From: Marthasterias glacialis
Lineage: Eukaryota > Echinodermata > Asteroidea > Forcipulatida > Asteriidae
DNA length: 64,000 nucleotides
Direction of reading: 5' to 3'
Assembly (NCBI GenBank): GCA_911728455.2
Contig: OU452231.1
Span: forward strand, 16,077,838-16,141,837
The translations under genes and the position numbers were made by a program. This document shows positions 13,456-25,400 of the stretch, in pieces. The first letter of the stretch is position 1. Each line of letters starts with the position of its first letter. Under the pieces are notes generated by a model. It was given only the letters and a program-made list of their open reading frames with translations, was not told where the DNA came from and made no database searches.

Positions 13456-15639
13456 AAGAGAACATTTGAATCATGTAACTAGGAGTGGGTTCTGCAACAA
13501 TTTAATAGATGTAATAATTTATTTTGAAAGATTTCAATTTGTTTAAAGTGACATATCACCAGAGCAATATGCCCTCTGATCTAAACCTGTGTTTACTTTT
13601 TTTCTCTTTTGTTTTACTGATATATTTATGTGAAAATTTATGTTTTGTGTTTTAAAGGTGGCACCCATAACTTGGACAACGAGCATGCAGTCTTTGATTT
13701 TGAGCACAGCAAACCCAAAAGTGTTGGGTAATTTAAAGTAATGCATGCCTTCCACAACAAAGAATCAGCATAAAGAGTCAAATAGCCAGAACAAAATGAA
13801 AAGGTCAAATTATACACCTTAGCACAGAAGTACTCTTTAAAGCAGAAAAAAGCAGATGAAACCACAGAGGGGTGAACTGACAGATCTGGAAAGAAATTAT
13901 GTTGACAGGAGAAGGAAGAAATAACATAATACAGTCCAGGAATTGAATTTAGATTGCCCTCAGCGCTCTTTGCATAGGATTGCTGTGATGATTTAAGTCA
14001 AGGATTATACTGCATAATTGGAATCCACAATGCAATCATTACTCACAAATTTTGACATCGATGCTTTTTATTTTCTATGTCTGGCTGTCTGATTTCAGAT
14101 AACTATGTATGCCTATTATTCGCCATGTACATTTTCCTTCCCATTCATGATAGTATTTTTTAACAGCTTTGCACACAGTTGGAACAAAGACTTCAGCCAA
14201 CTCATACAGAGTGTATTTCACTACCAGATGATCAGGTTTTCTGTTTTGAGAATTTTTTGGTACTGAGCAAAAACATCCCCATTAGCATTGAAAATCTACT
14301 TCTGGATGAAGGTCTCTCCTAAGGTGACAACACAAGGTGACTCCTTTTGAAAGGGGATGATGCATTTTTATTTTTTTTTTGGGGGGGGGGGACAAGTACA
14401 TCCTGTTTTTACACAGTTTTCTCACACAATTTTCTAAGAAATGATCACTCAAAAAGGTACACATTAAGTGTTACAAAACTGGTGTGTTTCTTACGCAGTT
14501 TTAAAACAATTCTCTTGCCTTGCTTGTAAACAATCTATATACTAATTTGTTCGAGGGGAACCTACCTCTAAGATAACTGTTAGAAATACGAAACATTCAC
14601 TAAAAATATGTTTCATTTCAAAATGCCTCCATATTTGACATGTATCCCACTTAATACTCTACGTGATTGTAAAACACGTTTTGAACCTGTTGTCTGATAT
14701 TGTAAAGTACTGCTCCTTTAAAGAAAATGGCATGCCTTAGTATTATAAGAGGATGATAGGATGGAACCTTGAGATGTGCACATAAGAATTCAATTGACTA
14801 AGACTAATTTGAGAGATAGTGAATGGCTGACTACTAAATTGTACATGTACATATCTAAGCTGAATAGAGGATAGACACAGATTACATGAGCTAGTTTTTA
14901 TAAAAAATACATTTTAAATATAGGCCTACTTATCAATTTCAAGGGTGTGCACAACATTGGTAAGATTTAAAATAAAAAATAATAATAATAACTTTATTTT
15001 TTAGATTTGCACATAACTTACATGTACATGGTATAAAGATGGTCATAGTGGAAAACTTTCTTTAAAATATTTTTGCCTGAAATGCCATAGTTTTTGAGAA
15101 ATGAGTAAAAAATTAGTTTTGATCTCGCGAGACCAAAATTCGACATTCAAAAACAGAGAGAACATATTCATTTTTTTCTTCAACATTGTCTCATAATTGA
15201 CCAATCCAGCCTAAATTTTCACAGGTTTGTTATTTCAAATGTTGGGTCACATATAGTGCGCATACCAGTCTTTTACAATTTGCACATGTTGTACATGTAC
15301 AAAAAAGGTATGATACATCAATGACCTAAAAAATAAATGAACGCTTGTGTTTCATAAAATTAGTGCGTTGAAAATTATCCTGAGAAATACAATGTATTAC
15401 TCTCTGAAATACTGCAGGAAAACTGTTCCCACCACACTCAATTATTATATGCCTTTGCCAAATCCAAATAATCACATATATGGAGGTGTCCAAACTCCCT
15501 GTCAAAACATAAGCTGTTACTCTGTACTTTCTTTGACCACCTTGACTTGATGAAGTTTTTCGCAGATTGGTGGTATGGTGCTTCGATTGAAAACTTTAGG
15601 ATCGGAATGAATAAGTTGTTCCAAAAACCAATGAGAAAT
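13456..15639. other. No gene seen; low-complexity tracts
   Basis: AT-rich sequence with a T/G homopolymer tract near 14369-14391 and an (AAT)n stretch near 14975-14990. No convincing exon or RNA gene. Confidence 0.4.
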
Positions 15640-16380
15640 TGTCCCTTTAACCAGCTGCCGCCAGGATTCTTCCATTTTTTCCTGTCCAGCCTGACAGGAT
15701 TATTTTCTTGGAATGGGAGACTTTTGAGACATTAGCAGGTGCCCCAATAAGCGGTCCTTTTCTATTGTTCTCATAATGGAAAAGGACCGCTTATTGGGGT
15801 GCCCGCTAACATCTCAAAAGTCTCCCATTGCCGGAATCATTTTTCTTTAAGAGTACCGCTGGCACAAGAGAAACTTTGACTTGACAAAGACAAGAGAACA
15901 AAGATTCTCTTTAGTGAGCCAGGGTTTTTGTTTTCTCCAACAAGAAAATGTCAAATACATGTGGTGCTAAATCTGGAAACAAGGCTGGATCCCCTGTTCA
16001 CTCTGACTTAAATGTACCTCCATTGAGCCAAAATACAATGACTGGACAAAGGCGGAAGCCTCTCTATGTGTCGTAATCCTATTCTTGAAACAAAAGGACA
16101 AAAGTCTGTAATCGGGGATTACACAATAATGCCTGCACAATGGCCAAAATTCTGCAAAATATTCAGCGCCATCTGCCCTGGCCTTAGTACTTTTGGGGTC
16201 CTGACAACAACAGAACAATAGATCCCACAAAGAATATCAATGGAAAGAATGGATCCCACAAGGAAGATCTTTAGAAAAGGGACAATAAGTCCAACAAGTC
16301 TCGGTGTGTTGTCATACGTGTTCGTGTGGGTGAAACGTCGCCCGTTTGCAGGCTCGAAAAATATTTTCATGGATACGTGT
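15640..16380 (-). repeat. Interspersed repeat, copy 1
   Basis: Read on the minus strand, this region matches 19960-20480 on the plus strand in several blocks. The matching blocks are a segment reading TTTGTCCTTTTGTTTCAAGA, the phrase CTCAATGGAGGTA with GTCAGAGTGAAC, a GTGCCAGCGGTAC block with AAAGAAAAATGATTC, and GAATCCTG. The family is unknown. No reverse transcriptase or transposase motif is visible, and the frame at 15967-16230 mirrors one in copy 2 only because the DNA is related. This copy is interrupted by the hairpin at 15712-15829. Confidence 0.65.
15712..15829. mobile_element. Fold-back hairpin element inside repeat copy 1
   Basis: The arms 15712-15762 and 15779-15829 are almost perfect reverse complements (AATGGGAGACTTTTGAGA... 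and ...TCTCAAAAGTCTCCCATT; both carry GCGGTCCTTTT or its complement). Only about 16 bases separate them. The second copy of the host repeat (near 20440-20480) lacks this structure at the matching place, which implies insertion or local inverted duplication. Transcribed, it would form a stem of about 50 bp. Confidence 0.8.
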
Positions 16381-19300
16381 CAGCCAACATCAACTAGTAA
16401 CTGTTATTCTTAAAAGTTCTTTCTTGACAAGCTTTCCCTGACCAAATTGGAACATTGAATTCTTGTCATTGGGCATGTTTTATCAGACAATGTGTGTTAA
16501 GATGTTGTTCTGTGCATATCTATACTAAATTTTTATAAAATTAAGAAATCGTTAATTTTAGGTTGGTTATTTTTTTTATACCAGCCACAAATCCCTCTAT
16601 ATTTTCCCTGTGTACTGATTGTGAAGAAATTTCAATAAGATGATTATGAAAAGCAGCTATTTTGCCCAAACCAAGCTGCAATTCCAAAAGGAATTACACA
16701 TGGTCAACAGATAATAATGTTCACAACATACAATTCAACACAAACCCAATACAAAATAATTATTGTAAGCCAGACAGCAAGCTGCTAAGGGATGGAGTTA
16801 CAAGGATAAATACTTTCAATTACAGTAATTAGATTTGTTTTCATCTGAGACAAGTTTTAATGGCAAAATGTGCCCTTCAACTTGATGCTTGGCATTGTAG
16901 CGTGGCCATTGAACTTTAATAGAAGTTTACTGTATCATAATATTTCACATGATTAGAGGAATGAGGCTGACCTTGTGTGCATCATGCAGTGCATAAGTCT
17001 AACAGTATCTTAATTTAAGATTCATGATTGGATAGTCAGGTGGAGAGGGAAATCAGCCGTTGTCACTGAAGCCTAGAGAGAAGGTATATTGATGGAAATG
17101 TTCCCGAGGTAAAAATGTTGAAACTATATGGGAAGGTGTTGACGTTACAGTGAAAATGTGTTTAATTTCAAATGCCCATGTATTATCAAAGAGATTCTGA
17201 GGCCAAGCCCATCAAATTTATGCTTTAGAATACAGTCAAACCATCATTATACTCATAGTTAACATCGTCATCATCCTTAAGCTGTTGGAAGTACATGAAG
17301 CCTTCACCATGTTTCTTTTACATTTCTGTCTCATCCATGATGTCCTATGGAGTATCTTATGAATGTTATAAGTTGAGTAATGGGTGCATTGTCACAGTTG
17401 GTGGTTAATGCAATGCACACATACTGCAATTATTCAATTTACATTATTTTGTGCATTGTACTTGTACATGTCCATATGTATGCACTAATACACTGTATAA
17501 TAGTATTATAGCTTTCATTCTATGCAATTGTCCACGTGGATACGTATTATTTGAGCCACCACCATGCAGTGTTGTTTCTCCTCATAAAGCTCAGTGTCGT
17601 TCACATTTTCTACCTTGATACATATTCTCCAGAGATTTTACTCAAAATTTGATCTGTCTCTGTACTGGGAAGGACAAAAACCTGACATATTTTGCCAGAG
17701 AATGGGAACACAGTCCACTAGAGAACTAACACAAACTATGAAACTTGAAATCCAATCTATACATGTAGCAATGCCTTGCACATGTCATAAAACTTTAATC
17801 AGGTTAGGGCAGGACGTATAATAAAAGAAAATCTCAAGCAGGGGATCAATTACGCTCCTCCAAAGTTCAGCTTCACCAACATGAGGATGTTTCCAGATGG
17901 CCTACATTACTCATTAATTGTTTGTTTAATGTTTCTGGAACTTACATACTCCAGAAACTGGTTTACCCTAGATTTTCGTAGAGGAGTTAACTTCTTCTTT
18001 TTTTAAGTTGGTCAAAACCTTAGCTCATACAAGAACCTGAATGAAGTTTTTAATATTTTTGTGATCTCTTTTTTTTGGGGAGGAGGTTTAAATCTCGATT
18101 TAATTGGGTTTTAAATTGTGGCATCTGTGAGATTTTTTTGCAAAGTTGTAAAAACTTCCTACTCATATTTTTTATTTTTTTATTCTAAATGTTTATAAGC
18201 ATCCGAGTTGGTGTAAGTTAGTCTGCACCCTCGCATTGCATCAAATATGCATTATAGTTTTTCCTGTGCATTAAAAGAGTAACCAAAAGACTACAAGACT
18301 GAGCCAAGCTACATAGGAATTTCAAAAAACAATACAAGCAACAATATATGAAAAGACAATTGTTGAAACAACAAAAATTCAGATGATTATGTTGCCTTCA
18401 ACAACATTTGACAATGCTCTTCATCCTTCACAAACTGACACTGGAAGTTAATAATGGCTAGAGGAATTCCTTACACTGGAACAAGGAGGATGTTAAGGAT
18501 GTTATGAGATTACTTTGAAATCGGGTTTATAGACAAGACTTTTCTTGACCAAGTTTTTGATACAAACAAACTTGAGTGAATACTCGCTACGGGGAGAGGT
18601 GTTAGACGATTAATGGCATCCTGCCTGCCTTTCACTTGAGGGTAAACCAATAATCACTTAAATAGATAAATGGTAGAGGCGTGTCCCACATTGCATTACA
18701 GCTCGAGTTTGTTCAGCGGATTCAAATCAAATTTGTCTGTGCATCTCCAGTGCCAAATTGTTAAAATTGGATCTGGATTAAGTTAGCAAAGAAACGACTG
18801 AAGGGGGTATAATTGTTTGTGCTTATCTTTTAACAAGATGCAAGGAGATGTATAATCGGTCAAGGGCATTTTTTCCTACTGCAACCATCAACATTATAAA
18901 TGTGGAATACATACTCAAATTTAAATGCCATAAAATATTTCCTTCATGCTCAAATATGTTTGATAATCAAAGTGGTGCAACTTGTCAGTTGAAAGGGGGT
19001 GATGTCTTATTCACAGTGGGTACTTGAACTTGAAGGCATGTTTGATTGTGAGATGCAAGGAGAGGTTCAATCCTACTGGGTCAAAATTGAAACCTGATAC
19101 CAAACTACACGTATAGTGGATGGATGCTTTTCGCGTAAATTAGCATCCTACTGGGTGATGTGAAGAATGTTTTCATTCCAACCACTCTGTTTTTTTTATT
19201 TCTTTTTATTCAAGTTTATTTTTGTTCCACAGAGAATGTAGATATGATTACCTCACTGCCTTCAATCATTTTTCTTTTTTTTTCTCCAAATAAAAAGTTA

Positions 19301-19468
19301 ACAAATTTTGTTGTATCGTTTATAAATGATAATACTGTTTAGAATACAGCTTTGATAGCTAGTAGTTAACTGTATGATATTATTTGAAGACCTCAGGAAT
19401 CTACCCATTTGCAAGTTAATATTTGGTACAAAGGAAACTCAGTTATTACTTTGTAATGTTTTACCCAT
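16381..19468. other. No gene seen
   Basis: AT-rich non-coding DNA without exon-like segments, RNA genes or repeats I could define. Confidence 0.4.
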
Positions 19469-19625
19469 ACACCGATGTGTGTTGAGCACTGTATACTCAG
19501 TACTTTCCCGAGTCCTGTGTACAAAATTCACAGGCAGTTTCCTCGGGTGGGACTCAAACCCACGACCCCACCACTGTAGAGCAGATGTCTTACCAACTAG
19601 ACTATCGAGACTGCCCGGTAGCTAG
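19469..19625 (-). mobile_element. tRNA-derived SINE
   Basis: The minus strand carries a tRNA-like head with an A box (TAGTCTAGTTGGTAAG, about 19589-19604) and a B box (GGTTTGAGTCC, 19550-19560). The body that follows is shared with 13293-13455. The A and B boxes are better preserved than in that copy, so this is the younger insertion. Confidence 0.8.
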
Positions 19626-19959
19626 AGGCTGTTCGAATCTATCAGCAGCGGGTACCGCAACCATTATACTTCTATGTATTATATTTAGAACATACTACAT
19701 ATAAATGCAGTGATTATATTCCCGAGTCAGGTAAATTCAATTGCTCGCTCAAATAAGAATAAGAAATTTTACCCTATCCACACAGGACTGAAATTTCAAG
19801 GAAAAAATCTACCTAAAAACAGGGATTGTAGCTCACAACATTCAATAGACCAAGTTTTTTTTTTTCTCAATGACTAAAACTAAATTTTGTTTGATAAACA
19901 CTTGTTTCTTCTGTTTAAAACAATCCTCACATAAGATTGTTAGTAAACTTTTACCAGTA

Positions 19960-20480
19960 GGTGCCAGATGACATACACGCAAATGTTTCCCTTGCCTGGA
20001 AACGGAAGCCATGTAAAGACGCCATTGTGTAATTTCGGAATACTGGAGCAAAGATCGCCCGGACATTCCACTGCTGAGCATGCACAGACATTATGTACAC
20101 ACACGCCATCTAAGACTTTGTTTTACCCTCACAAAGACAAACATGGTCTTGAATATTTTCTGGCTATTGAGAGGCGGTTTTTGTGTAATCCTTGATTCCA
20201 GACCTTTGTCCTTTTGTTTCAAGAAGAGGATTACCAGGCATCGAGAGGCTTCCACCATTGTTTATTCATTGTATTTCTGCTCAATGGAGGTAGGTCAGAG
20301 TGAACCGTGAATCAAGCCATGCATGGTTCCGGGTTTAGTACCACTCCTATGCTGTAGGTAATGGATGATCCAGTAAAGAGGATCTTTGTTCTCTTGGCAT
20401 TGTCAAGTCTAGCTTTCTTTGTGCCAGCGGTACCCTCAAAGAAAAATGATTCTGGCATTCCGCCAAAAGAATCCTGCCAG
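19960..20480 (+). repeat. Interspersed repeat, copy 2
   Basis: Direct-sense partner of the minus-oriented repeat at 15640-16380; see that entry for the shared blocks. Here the GTGCCAGCGGTACC and GAAAAATGATTC block runs straight into the GAATCCTG block with only about 15 bases between, so this copy shows the arrangement without the hairpin. Function and class are unknown. Confidence 0.65.
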
Positions 20481-22062
20481 GGGGACACCAAAAAAAATCC
20501 CAGCTGCAACTGGTAAACGACTGAGCAGCATGGAAAGCCTGTTGACATCTGCAAAGCGGCTGATCGCTGATAATAATGATGATGACAAGTGTAAGCACAT
20601 CTTTATGTAAAGAAAATAGAAAGCAGGATTGGACTTGTTTTGTTGTAAGATTACCAAGGTGCCTGGAAAAAGAGTATAAGGCTCCACAACCTTCTGCTTC
20701 TCAATCATTGTACATCATTCTATACCACAGAAGGTGTTAAGCAATGAAATGGATTCTTTAAAAAATAAATTGGGAAGTACTGTTATTTGTTTGATGCTTG
20801 AATTACTCAGAAGACTTGTTTTCTATTCCAATGTAGAAGTTAATTTTCCTATAATGATTTATGAATGGAAGACAAATGATAAAACTTTCACACTCAGTTT
20901 TCTTGAAACACAATGTTGGACATTAATTGGTTGGACATAGGCTCCAGCTTGGACTCCGTCAGTAATTTTAAAAACAGGTGAAAGGTGCCTAGGCTGGAGC
21001 AGAAGCATAAGCCGTGGTAACGAAAACAACCTTTACTACACATGTGTCAACGTATAGCAATCTTATCGTGGTCCAAAAGATTTTATCCTGAATTACCACA
21101 TGCTGAAGGATTTTGATGGATTTTGGACAGCCAAAACCAGATTGCCTGGGGATTAAACGTGAAAGAAATGTTCATCTCTTTATATGTAGAACAAATCACT
21201 GATTTATTCAACCTCATTCCTGTCCCATGATCAGATTAGTATATCACAAATGGATTCCTTTGGCAATCCTGGACAGAGTAACAAGATTTGCTTTTTCTCA
21301 GAGGCCAGCTGAGACCTGCCACTTAGCATGCTAAGCACACGTGGCTGTGTGTGCATGCTACAGATGCATAGAAAAGGTGTTCAGGACACATATTCTTGCT
21401 TCAACCTTAAGCACTTCAATATGAGTTCTGCTTTCCAGCTGGGGGGGGGGGGGTGTCACTGAGGATATGGTTCGCGTGCATTCCACAAAACACTTGGGAA
21501 TATAACCATATCCTCTTCATATTTATACATTAGACAGATTTCCATGTGCATACCAATCTGTAAGGGAAAAGTACGTATATGCAATATAAATGAAAGTTCC
21601 TAAAACTTGTTTTCGTTGACAGTCAGCATGGTTAGGATAGACTTTTCAAAATTAAGCTAACTACCTGGGCTGAACTGACCCTAAATCAAAGTGCAATAAT
21701 CTTGTTTACATTGATTTACCAAATCAATGTAACCGAATTGAGGCTAAAGGGAAAAATAGTCTGACCCCTTTAAAGATATAATGAAAATCAGTACTCTAGA
21801 TAAACTGTTGCATATGGGGAACATGACAAAAAAAACTGGCAGCATGGTAGAGGTCTATTGTGATATCAAAGCTTTCCTAAATGTCAGATTATGATGACTA
21901 GTTGAACATACATATTTATTCTTTATTGAAATTTATTCTGATGCTTAAAAGTGCCTTTGAGAAAACCGTGTTTAATTTCAACAGAGCAACAATCATTTAC
22001 AAAAACATTTGAATAGTTTTGCTGTTTTTGTTAAAAACAATATAGAATAAAATGTGATGTGT
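20481..22062. other. No gene seen; two small inverted repeats
   Basis: Contains GAGGATATGGTT (21462-21473) and its exact reverse complement AACCATATCCTC about 29 bases later, just after a G tract at 21440-21452. It also contains a hairpin at 21706-21732 (TTACATTGATTT, ACC, AAATCAATGTAA). No coding exon recognised. Confidence 0.5.
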
Positions 22063-22404
22063 CGTCACCAAGCGGTCAAGTGCACTGGGCTCAAGCTTTG
22101 GTGTTGTCAGAGTGTGGGTTCGATTCCCGTTCATAACACTTGTATCCTTGAGCAAGCCACTTAGCCATAATTGATTCTCCAAACCCAGGTGTATAAATGG
22201 GAACCTGAAAGAGCTGAGATACTATTGTGTTGGATTAACCCCTTCAAGCTAATAATAATAAGCAGCTTGAGGCTGTTTGCTTACCAGGGAGTTGGAAAAA
22301 GTACAAGGAATGGTCTGAGTATGCCTGATGACCAGGTATAATGTTGTAAGTGCCTTGATCATGCTACTAGGTTATGTGAACTATACAAGAAATATTATTA
22401 TTAA
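22063..22404 (+). mobile_element. Full-length tRNA-derived SINE with ATT tail
   Basis: The 5' head has an A-box-like CCAAGCGGTCAAGTG and a perfect B box GGTTCGATTCC (22118-22128). It is followed by the SINE body words ATCCTTGAGCAAGCCACTTA and GTAAGTGCCTTGATCATG and a 3' end AAGAAATATTATTATTAAAA. Head, body and simple-repeat tail make this a complete Pol III SINE of about 340 bp. The leucine/serine-type tRNA head resembles the one at 41454. Confidence 0.85.
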
Positions 22405-25400
22405 AATGTCTATGGTATATCTGTGTATAAATATCTAAGTTCTTGTTTCTGACTCTCTTTTTATACCAACTACACAGCTGTTGTGATCAAAAACAAAATA
22501 CCAGACAGATTTCAATAAAATACCCTTTCTGTATTGTTTTCCCTTCTTTTCTTCATATTTTTTTTCCATTTTATTTTTTATTTTTATGTTCGTATTTTCA
22601 ATTTGTTTGGATTTTTAAAGAATTATTAATAATAATTACTGAGACTTTTTTAAAATCAACAGTTTTATATCAGATTTATTTGCTTTTTGTAAATGAAAGT
22701 ATCAGAATTATCAAGAAACATTATAGAAACATTATAAATAACATGCTCTCATTCCGGAAATTAAAAATGATGCAAAACATTTAACTATTAACTGTTGGGG
22801 ACTTTTCCAATCTTATTGTAACCAGCCATTTCAATTATTTTTATTCAATGTGTTGACACAAATCTAGATACATTAACCAAAGCCAGACACTGGTATTTCT
22901 TTACTGTAAAGCTTTATAAGGAATTTCCACAACAAAAATTGACAGTATTTAATTACCCAAGGTCTTTTGTAACTTTTGTAGTTGATTTTTTAAGTTTTGT
23001 CAATTTCAAATATTTGACTAGGTGAATTGAGAATTGTTGTCACTAGGACAGCTTTGTAGTCCTTGATTTTTCATCTGGATGTATTTGTTTCAAATAAATA
23101 AGCAGTGGAGTCTTGAATGCAGAGTGTGGGTTACTTTTTATTTTGTGTTATTTTTTTTATTAAGAATTGAACATTAAAAAAACTAGTTGCATAAGTAATA
23201 TTTGTTTTAATGTTTTATTGGACTTGTTGAGCCAGCAATGTTACATGTTTATTTGTTTACAGTATTACCAACGTGAGGCACGCAATTCATCATGAACACA
23301 AAAATGCAGCCAGCCATAGTATATTAATAATATAAAGTCTACATGAATAGTAAGCAGCTGAGTCAAGGAGAATTCTTAAGCATGCATTAAAATAATTAAG
23401 TCTCATCTACTCTAATAAGGATATCTTCAAGCCAGTAAAACAAAAATGCATTCCAGGCACATGGCAGAGCATGAAAAATTCATCAACATGGATGACACAC
23501 ACATGTGAACAGTGACACACAAGACACAGAGAGAGAAAACGTACCCCAGTTTACAGTAGTCAGGTCATGAGACGGTTGTATGTTAAAATGACAATGCTGC
23601 TGACACCACACACCGGCCAGGGAGTCACTAGTGCATCCTAGGCATCATTATGCCGTTTGAGGGTGTCACACTCCCACACTAGTCAAGGGATAAGATGCAG
23701 GCATCAACGAGAGAGGAGGATGCCCAACAGAGGGCTCCCTTACACTTGTCTTAAGTTCCTCATCAGTGCTGACACAAGGTATTTGGCTATAGCAGCATTA
23801 TAAAGCATTGACTGTTACCAAAGATGAACTGAGTGGTGCTGGAAACTTAAATTGCTGATGGATCCAAACACAATACACAAAATGATGCAGAATGCTTTTG
23901 CAGCTCACTGTTTAACACAAAAATTCATCGCTTCTGCTCTACATATCCCAACTTTGCATTCTCATGAAGACACTCTCGGGCTCATCAATTTAGTCCAACA
24001 ACCTTCACAAGGATGCAGTGATATCGCAAATGATACTAGCAAGGCGGGCAATGTCACAGTTGAAGGAGCTGGGAAAACACTGGTTTACAGTGTGCATTAT
24101 CAGCTGAGACATGGAATGTTCTCATTTCAATTATATAAAAACACCTGACCGTAATTCTTCAACAACCAACAGACTCCACTAAAGTGCACATCATGTGACA
24201 AAACAGTAATTACAAGGAAGACCTTAAATTTGTTTTAAATTGGACCTCACCTGTTTGTCACATCTTGTGCTATCGATTTGTTCTTTGCAAGGTACATCAC
24301 TGAGGTTCAGACAATTACCCTCTTCACATACAAATCCTAACCTTCAATTGAAGGGAATTCAGATTCGTAACCTGTGTACCATGAAATCTGTGCCTACATA
24401 CTGAAGAAAATGCTGAGAAAAATATAACAAGAATGTTACGCTTTGTAGATAACAATGTGATATTTTATCAAGATACATGTAAAGTAAATTATGTTTTAAA
24501 AAACCAGTAAAACATTCTCACCCTTTTTTAAAATCTTAATAGTTTTATTTTGGTTTGAAAATTCGACATTGTCCCTAAAATCAAAGAAAGTTTGATGTTA
24601 GCATTTCTCAATATACTTGCTTCTGAAGTTTAATAACTTAAAGTATGATGATAATTTGATAAAAACTTGGAAAACACTGTAACCACAGTAAGTTAATACA
24701 TAAATACTGATATAAAATTTAAGTGCAATTTTAAGTGATGTCTTGGCAAACCACAATGGCACTTCAATGTAAAATGAAATGTGGAATCGTTACCCTAAAA
24801 GGGGCGAGTATGTTGATGTATTCTGATCATACTGAAGATAATGAAAGGCATGAAACATGAAACTGCATCTCTTGTAAACAAAGTGTTTGTAAAATGCATG
24901 GCCGAGCATGCAGAGGTCTCCAAATCTGATGCCATTATACATCAAGCACAGAGTTTGTTAGATCAAGTCAGCTATCCACAAAGTGCCAAGAGAAGAGAGA
25001 TGCATTGATTTTTTCTAGATAAGCACAACATCTCAGCTTGGGATTTAATTTGAGCTACAACTGCTAGAGTGGCAAATCGAGACCAACTCAGATTTCTTAT
25101 TGGGGTTCAGACATGCATAAATGTGACCTGAAATTAGTTTGATGACCATGTCTATCCCAAAGGCAATTGTGCCTTAAAAACAACATGAGCACCTGAAGAC
25201 TGCCGCTGATTTTATTAAAATCTTGGCTATGAAATATTGACATAGTAAAATGCACTGTCATTGCCAATGATGGTTTCTGTGACAACATTTTCTTAGTTTG
25301 AGAGAGAGAGAAGGAGATTACCTTGATCGAGTAGGGCCCCCTTTTCTTGAAGGGGAAGTCCATCTTGGGACAGATATTTTTTGTTTCATCCTATAGCATT

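Noticed and set aside
22443..22784. 113-codon plus-strand frame
   Set aside because: Mostly Phe, Leu, Ile and Tyr from AT-rich sequence; no signal peptide or transmembrane pattern that would suggest a real protein.
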